From Chara braunii (Eukaryota > Streptophyta > Charophyceae > Charales > Characeae), in assembly GCA_003427395.1 (NCBI GenBank), contig BFEA01000454.1, positions 926,906 through 962,341 on the forward strand: 35,436 nucleotides of DNA, in the 5' to 3' direction. The first letter of the stretch is position 1. Each line of letters begins with the position of its first letter. The translations under genes were made by a program, and so were the position numbers. A model generated the notes under the pieces. The model did no database searches and was not told where the DNA came from. It saw only the letters and a list, made by a program, of their open reading frames with translations. This document shows positions 32,301-35,436 of the stretch, one piece after another.

Positions 32301-35021
32301 AGTGGGAATGGATGTGGGGGTGGGAGGGGGGGGGAGAAGGAGGCATCGGCTGCTGTTAAAGACAATGACAGTTCGATGGTGAAAGGCAGTGGTGGTACTT
32401 CGTTGTCTTCTCCCGATGGCTCAAAGTCGAAGAATGCCAAGACAGAGGCAGCGGCAGCCATGGCTGCTGCAGCGGCAGCTACAGAGAAGGGTGACATGAC
32501 AGGGATGTGCCCTCCCTCCATGCTTGGACAATTCTACGAGTTCTTCTCTATGTCCCATCTTACGCCCCCAATTTTGTGTAAGTATACCGACCTAATGCTC
32601 TACACTGAAGAACACCATACTCTTTTAGTAATCTGGTTTACCACTGACCTCTCTGCTTTTTCTCCTCCGCATCACACTCCCTTCTCCTTTCTCTACTCAA
32701 GTTTCTGAAAATGGTTGACTGACGTGTGCCGTGAAACTGTCAGCATTACTGTTTCATTATGACCACTGCCTTCAAGTTACTGCAAAGCAATTACGCTGCT
32801 TGATATTGCTGTGACCGAGTTCATTCATAGAAGGAGAGGCAAAGGCCAAAAGCACAAAGCTCAAACGAGGACAGAAAGGCCCTATCGACCGAGACAGAGA
32901 GACATGACGAGTGGCACAGAAAGGGAAGGAAACATGTGTGTGTGTGTGCGTGTGTGTGTGTGTGTGTTGTGCGCCTCAACAAGTGCATTTCGAACTCCAA
33001 CCCTGACTGTGCCGTAGTTTTCCTCGTTTCTTTTTGTTCTCTCTCTCTCTCTCTTTATAAAATTTCCCCCCCTCCTCCTCTTGTCCCTTACAACGAAGAT
33101 CCACTCAACACTACCCTTTGTTATGGTACAGGGAACCTGGGACAGCAGCATTGATTGCGTCCGTTCTTAGGAAGACTGTACCACTGTCCACCCCTGCTTA
33201 TCCTCCACTGCATCAGAAAAGACTTTCTGATTAGAAAATGCCTTTATCAACCGGTGTTTACTAAACTTAAGGTGTGACCCTTCTCACACCAACAACAACA
33301 TCAGCGTCGAGTAGGTCTTTAACCTATTGGTGGTACAAATAAGTTCCGCCATCTCGTTGCGAGTTGGAGCAGCAGCAGTTGGTCCAACCTACCGTCTTCC
33401 CCCGATTACAACGCACGGGCATTATTGCTGAATTTGGTGTATCTTTGGGTCTAAATTCAGCTATAATGACCGTACGTTGTATTCGGGGGAAGACTGTAGG
33501 CTGGTCCTTAATCAACCCCTCTAGTCTGCCATGGGGATGTTTTTTATTTCTTCAAAAAAGTAAGGAAAAAAAAAGGCGGCCTAAACTGGGATCTTGAAAA
33601 TGGGCCGACCCTCTCAGCCCTTCTAGTACTCCATGGACTACCAAAATAAAATGTGAGGCATTGCGGGGTGAAGAACAGCTACTATTTTTCTTTTTTGGGA
33701 GGTATCTACCCTTGCTCCATCCCTGTACAGACTTGACAACAAGTGTGCCCCACTGAGCGGTTCCGTGCCTTTTTTTCATGGGTCCAAGGCGTTTGGTTCT
33801 GTTCTTCTGCGGCTGTTCATTTTATCAGAGTTATGCTTGGATCCCACAACAGTGCGTTTTGAAGAAAAAGTCGGAAAAGTACCCAGGCTGAGAGTCGTGT
33901 CCACGCCAACCGGTTCGTAAGAACGCATGTGGATCCCATAGGCCCGACGGGGAAGGCACTTCGTCACAAATTTTGCCGACACGCACTCCGTCCCAACACC
34001 ATCTACGGACATCCAACGGCCAACGACCAGGAACCGACAACAGAAAAAAGGGAAAACCCAATTTTGCAGAGGCACCTACTTTCAGGGGGAGGGGGTAGGG
34101 GTCGGGAGCTTTTGGAAATTCGTTCATGAAACCAGCCACGACTCTCTCCCGTGCTGCCATGATGGAGGCCCAGAGAGGAAACAGCCGAATTATTTTCGCT
34201 GTCCGCTCACCGCGGAAACATGTGAGATTGTGGGATCCAAGCCTTATTCGGAGTTCGTCCAACTCTGTATTTTGGAAGCGTCAACAGTATTATATTGAAA
34301 TACGCTTGTACTCGATTCTGTTGGTTATATAACTTATATTGGAATGTACAACACCTTAGAAAACTTCCAGCAAAACGCAAGTCCAATAATACCATCTACA
34401 GGCAAAAATAACGTATTACATTTTCGTAAATTTGTGCTATCTTTATAATTAGCATGATCATAAGATTCATAACCACAGATATAAACAGAACAGCAACAGT
34501 TCCCAACGCTCTGGTCAGTATGGTTATGGTGGTTTGTATAACGTCTTCGGACTTTTGCCTTCTTCTGGAAGACAGCTGGAAGCCTGCAAGAATTATTGTG
34601 CTACGTTTTCTTCACATCTTTTTGCTTGCCAATGGCTGGTGTTTGATGAAAGTTCATGGAACTATCATGGAACTATCACTTGTCAATTATTATGGATGAA
34701 TGGTTCAGATTCCTTTGGAAATATGATGATACTGTTTTTTTTCATTTGAGCATATTGATGTCCGGCGGATGGCATTGTTTTTGTAACTAGTAGCGGTGAA
34801 GGAAGGGCTGCAGTTATGTCATGATAGGGAGTCAGTCTCTCTAGGAAAGAAGGGCGTTTTCTTGCCCCTCTTTCATTGTGCCTTTGCATTTTAATGTCCT
34901 GTTGCTTGTTTTGTTCACTGTGTTGTCGGATGTTTTTATGATGATGGTCACAGCTATCCGGCACTCCAAGAAGCCGCCTCCTGCAGAGAAATGCTCTGAA
35001 AGCGACATCATGTATCTGGAT
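25684..35021 (+). CDS. REC-like: REC/TSS-like CLU-domain protein, N-terminal part (5 exons, partial both ends)
   Basis: The spliced reading is exons 25684-25745, 29155-29247, 29826-29898, 31741-32577 and 34954-35021, 1133 coding bases in total. Every junction is GT...AG and the phases agree: exon 1 opens with two bases of a split codon and ends on a codon border, exon 2 is 31 whole codons, exon 3 ends with one base that exon 4 completes, and exon 4 ends with one base that exon 5 completes. Landmarks in order are [82 protein letters not shown] and an IRHSKK segment. This order matches the N-terminus of plant REC/TSS proteins (CLU superfamily, related to FRIENDLY). In Arabidopsis, REC proteins influence the size of the chloroplast compartment, and FRIENDLY influences mitochondrial distribution. 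Family proteins are far longer (roughly 1,700 residues), so about a fifth is visible. The start codon was not found upstream; it may lie in the 335-base gap or outside the window. Confidence 0.9.
26566..26670 (-). pseudogene. U6 snRNA retropseudogene, antisense in the first visible intron
   Basis: On the minus strand it starts GTCCTTCGGGACATCCGTT and continues AACGATACAGAG, GAAGATTAGCA, GGCCCCTGCGCAAGGATG, ACACGCATAAATC and AAGAAATGGTC. It then runs into a very long A tail, seen as poly-T at about 26489-26565 with one N at 26557. Differences from the 21189 copy include extra bases in TTAGGAACG and GAGAAAGAGAAG. The 8-bp tggctacg flanks it at 26481-26488 and 26671-26678, a probable target-site duplication. 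Confidence 0.88.
26679..26882. mobile_element. Short inverted-repeat element, family B (reverse orientation)
   Basis: ttttcacaccaattcctagg, ctttttcccaaggctgg, caccctgcgca, ggtgctgccatccatttt, then gtggcgtgcatgcacggcc, gaaaaatggccgggaaacgt and actggtggttta. It is the reverse complement, end to end, of 18374-18559, with an A-rich insertion near 26733-26751. Confidence 0.75.
27245..27356. mobile_element. Inverted-repeat element, family C
   Basis: ggggtgaggtccccatt and cttagtgggaacttgcccc form the ends; the interior includes aagtcgccattgg and tatgaccgatgtctc. Confidence 0.55.
27365..27595. repeat. Direct duplication, about 125 bp, two copies
   Basis: cactgtgtgggataat is followed in each copy by ggaagat, tttttggtttatcgggccca, a gctggt-containing stretch, gaaagggcc and caggcattgca. 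The copies differ by small indels. Confidence 0.88.
27922..28141. repeat. 112-bp tandem duplication
   Basis: ggtggggggcggcggctaat opens copies near 27925 and 28037, each continuing gcaggaccga, cattttgccagtagctgtgc and catcgagtagcagcagtgg. Confidence 0.92.
28397..28602. mobile_element. Short inverted-repeat element, family B
   Basis: gaaccgccagtgcattc on the left; on the right, aaaatggctggtggcgccag, gctccgcgcagggg, gcagggggaaaaataggctc and tatactggtggttt. The right half matches 18460-18559. Confidence 0.65.
29038..29092. repeat. GGACA microsatellite
   Basis: ggacaggacaggacagg followed by gggacaggaaa units, about 60 bases before exon b. Confidence 0.9.
29155..29247 (+). CDS. REC-like: REC-like gene, exon b
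   Basis: The exon is bounded by actgcag and GAG|gtgagt and is exactly 31 codons. It contains [14 protein letters not shown] and [12 protein letters not shown], among the best conserved stretches of the plant REC/TSS N-terminal domain. The next exon also starts on a codon border. Confidence 0.93.
29248..29825 (+). other. REC-like gene intron b-c (578 bp)
   Basis: gtgagt to ggcag. It contains a poly-T run of about 28 bases and a second of about 25, each followed by aaaagg, as if a short unit had duplicated, and gatggatggg repeats at 29760-29812 right before the acceptor. Confidence 0.8.
29826..29898 (+). CDS. REC-like: REC-like gene, exon c
   Basis: It opens [12 protein letters not shown], ends [11 protein letters not shown] and splices at GAA G|gtgagt. 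The family has the pattern [VI]RG-x-x-L-[KR]-[DE]-[ST]-[VL]-[DE]-I...LKPC-x-L-T at this place. The acceptor caatggcag is preceded by purine-rich GATGG-type repeats and lacks a normal polypyrimidine tract, which is unusual. The trailing G is completed by AC of the next exon to give Asp. Confidence 0.9.
29931..30178. repeat. 131-bp tandem duplication in intron
   Basis: ggattgtgttattgat starts copies at 29931 and 30062. Both carry aaaagacattgtgccc, gtttaagcttgagaagctgg, agagtggcccgggtcc and ccaaaaatatattaaaaa. Confidence 0.93.
30688..30742. repeat. 27-bp tandem duplication
   Basis: gaaatctctccgttttgacg, then aatg, occurs twice in direct order. Confidence 0.9.
31030..31115. repeat. About 48-bp tandem duplication
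   Basis: aaatttgtagtacggacg, ctatgaaatatgttag, caggctgc recur in variant form; atatgttagggtaaactgc appears again near 31538. Confidence 0.85.
31284..31460. mobile_element. Short inverted-repeat element, family A
   Basis: ttaaaacaccagtacgtggc and gcactggtggtttt are the ends. The interior, gatatcggccgtgg, agaaacgtttctagtcgg, ctcctgtagtggcccgtacg and cgtggcttgttaac, is the reverse of the 14801 copy. Confidence 0.85.
31741..32577 (+). CDS. REC-like: REC-like gene, exon d, with long low-complexity linker
   Basis: The acceptor gttcgcag follows a T-rich tract; the donor is T|gtaagt. Counting the codon split with exon c as 1, the conserved [18 protein letters not shown] lies at codons 12-29 and [15 protein letters not shown] begins at codon 256. 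Between them lie about 226 residues of low complexity: an RERERE run, Ser/Ala/Pro-rich stretches, an acidic EEEEEEE run near 32231-32250, a Gly-rich patch near 32310-32335 and an alanine-rich run near 32450-32480. The linker is likely disordered. It is open across the exon, while its two ends match the family, so the whole exon is probably coding. Family members usually have a much shorter linker here. Confidence 0.92.
32934..33055. repeat. (TG)n and (CT)n microsatellites
   Basis: (TG)n at about 32934-32970 and (CT)n at about 33038-33053. Confidence 0.95.
33384..33504. mobile_element. Hairpin (foldback) element H, best complete copy
   Basis: The left arm 33384-33435 (ccaacctaccgtcttccccc, gattacaacgcacggg, attattgctgaattt) opposes the right arm 33453-33504 (aaattcagctataatgac, cgtacgttgtattcggggg, aagactgtaggctgg). 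The loop is ggtgtatctttgggtct. About 50 paired bases, and the longest ends of any copy. Confidence 0.9.
33834..34243. mobile_element. Inverted-repeat element, about 410 bp
   Basis: gcttggatcccacaa near the left end and ttgtgggatccaagc near the right end are exact 15-bp inverted repeats. A third related word, tggatcccat, lies near 33931. The frames inside show no transposase, so it is non-autonomous. Confidence 0.7.
34455..34737 (+). pseudogene. Exon-like fragment with PAN/apple-like cysteine pattern
   Basis: After a possible acceptor (tttataattag) the frame is open and reads a His/Asn/Ser-rich stretch, [16 protein letters not shown], then [19 protein letters not shown], a short spacer and GTITCQLLW. 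The spacing Cys-x3-Cys-x9-Cys, and then a Cys followed by Gln-Leu, recalls PAN/apple-type modules. It does not belong to the REC-like protein, and no clear donor is seen, so it may be a captured or dead exon. Confidence 0.3.
34954..35021 (+). CDS. REC-like: REC-like gene, exon e (last visible exon)
   Basis: The acceptor is gtcacag and the donor is GAT|gtaagt. The T left from exon d plus CT gives Ser, then [20 protein letters not shown], then Leu-Asp. In plant REC proteins, LTPP is followed by two residues, then IR, a basic and acidic stretch, and an Asp before a VKV-type strand, which fits. The next exon (VKVCSGK-like) was not found before the window ends. Confidence 0.8.
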
Positions 35022-35340
35022 GTAAGTAACGACATGATGATTGGATCTGTGCACGAATCATCCTCCGTTCACTTCCGAATCATCTGAACAGTCTGCATGA
35101 GGCATAACTGTCGCCCTATAATTAACAACGGTCATCAGAATGGTCTGCAGTGGCAGTAGTCCGGCGACGGGTTCCTCCATCACGTCCATAACAGGACATC
35201 ATTTCATGTTCCAGCATTTCATGCATGCAAGGAGCCTTCATAGGACAAGTATCACGGGATGATTATCACATAGAAGTAACGCCTAGATTGCCTCCTTTTG
35301 CCAGGATGGTCAAACTGAAGAGGGCCTGTTTTCTTCGCGC
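35022..35340 (+). other. Start of the intron after exon e
   Basis: It opens gtaagt. No further REC-like exon was found before the simple repeats. Confidence 0.6.
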
Positions 35341-35348
35341 ACGCGCGC

Positions 35349-35436
<88 letters not shown>
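35341..35436. repeat. (CG/CA)n-(GT)n-(GA)n compound microsatellite
   Basis: Alternating acgcgcgcgcg, then (GT)n to about 35387, then (GA)n to the end of the window. Confidence 0.97.

Larger units (their letters stand above)
32578..34953 (+). other. REC-like gene intron d-e (2.4 kb)
   Basis: gtaagt to gtcacag. It contains (TG)n and (CT)n tracts, a hairpin H element, a 410-bp inverted-repeat element and an exon-like open stretch at 34455-34737. Confidence 0.8.

Noticed and set aside
32075-32521. Minus-strand Pro/Ser-rich frame and other frames over 31990-32521
   Set aside because: Shadows of the low-complexity + strand coding exon.
35131-35170. Possible next REC-like exon (frame reading IRMVCSGSS)
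   Set aside because: The VCSG word resembles the family's VCSGK, but the sequence around it does not continue in family style and the acceptor is poor.

Overview
The window looks like repeat-rich nuclear DNA of a streptophyte green plant. Three things point there: a plant-type CLU-domain gene split into short exons by kilobase introns, a U6 copy with the plant-type 5' stem-loop, and dense small non-autonomous transposons. A charophyte alga with a large genome, such as Chara, would fit; this is inference and the sequence does not prove it. There is no sign of bacterial gene organisation. Most long open frames here run through simple repeats, inverted repeats or N gaps.

Only one protein gene can be supported. 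It occupies the right-hand 10 kb on the + strand and is incomplete at both ends of the window. Five exons (25684-25745, 29155-29247, 29826-29898, 31741-32577, 34954-35021) have GT/AG borders and matching phases. Together they read as the N-terminal part of a REC/TSS-type clustered-mitochondria (CLU) protein, the plant family that includes REDUCED CHLOROPLAST COVERAGE and is related to FRIENDLY. The first exon or exons and the large C-terminal part (main CLU region, TPR repeats) were not found. The introns carry transposon insertions, a U6 retropseudogene and tandem duplications.

The left 25 kb has no recognisable gene. It holds the following. (1) At least four families of short inverted-repeat elements: A, with ends like TTAAACCACCAGTAC; B, with similar ends but a different interior (AAAATGGCTGG); C, with ends like AGGTCCCACTT; D, with ends like GGGCATACTCACAC. 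(2) A family of near-perfect hairpin (foldback) elements at 759, 12131, 13883 and 33384. (3) tRNA-derived SINE-like elements with A- and B-box motifs. (4) Three U6-derived sequences, two with flanking direct repeats and A-rich tails, which imply LINE-type retrotransposition of U6 RNA. (5) Many mini- and microsatellites, including a 30-unit 12-bp array at 328-690 with higher-order structure. N gaps lie at 5273-5296 and 21789-22123, with single Ns at 11776 and 26557.

The most useful results are the reconstructed REC-like gene, whose short exons are easily missed, the U6 retropseudogenes, and the hairpin and short inverted-repeat families, whose several copies allow them to be defined from this one window.
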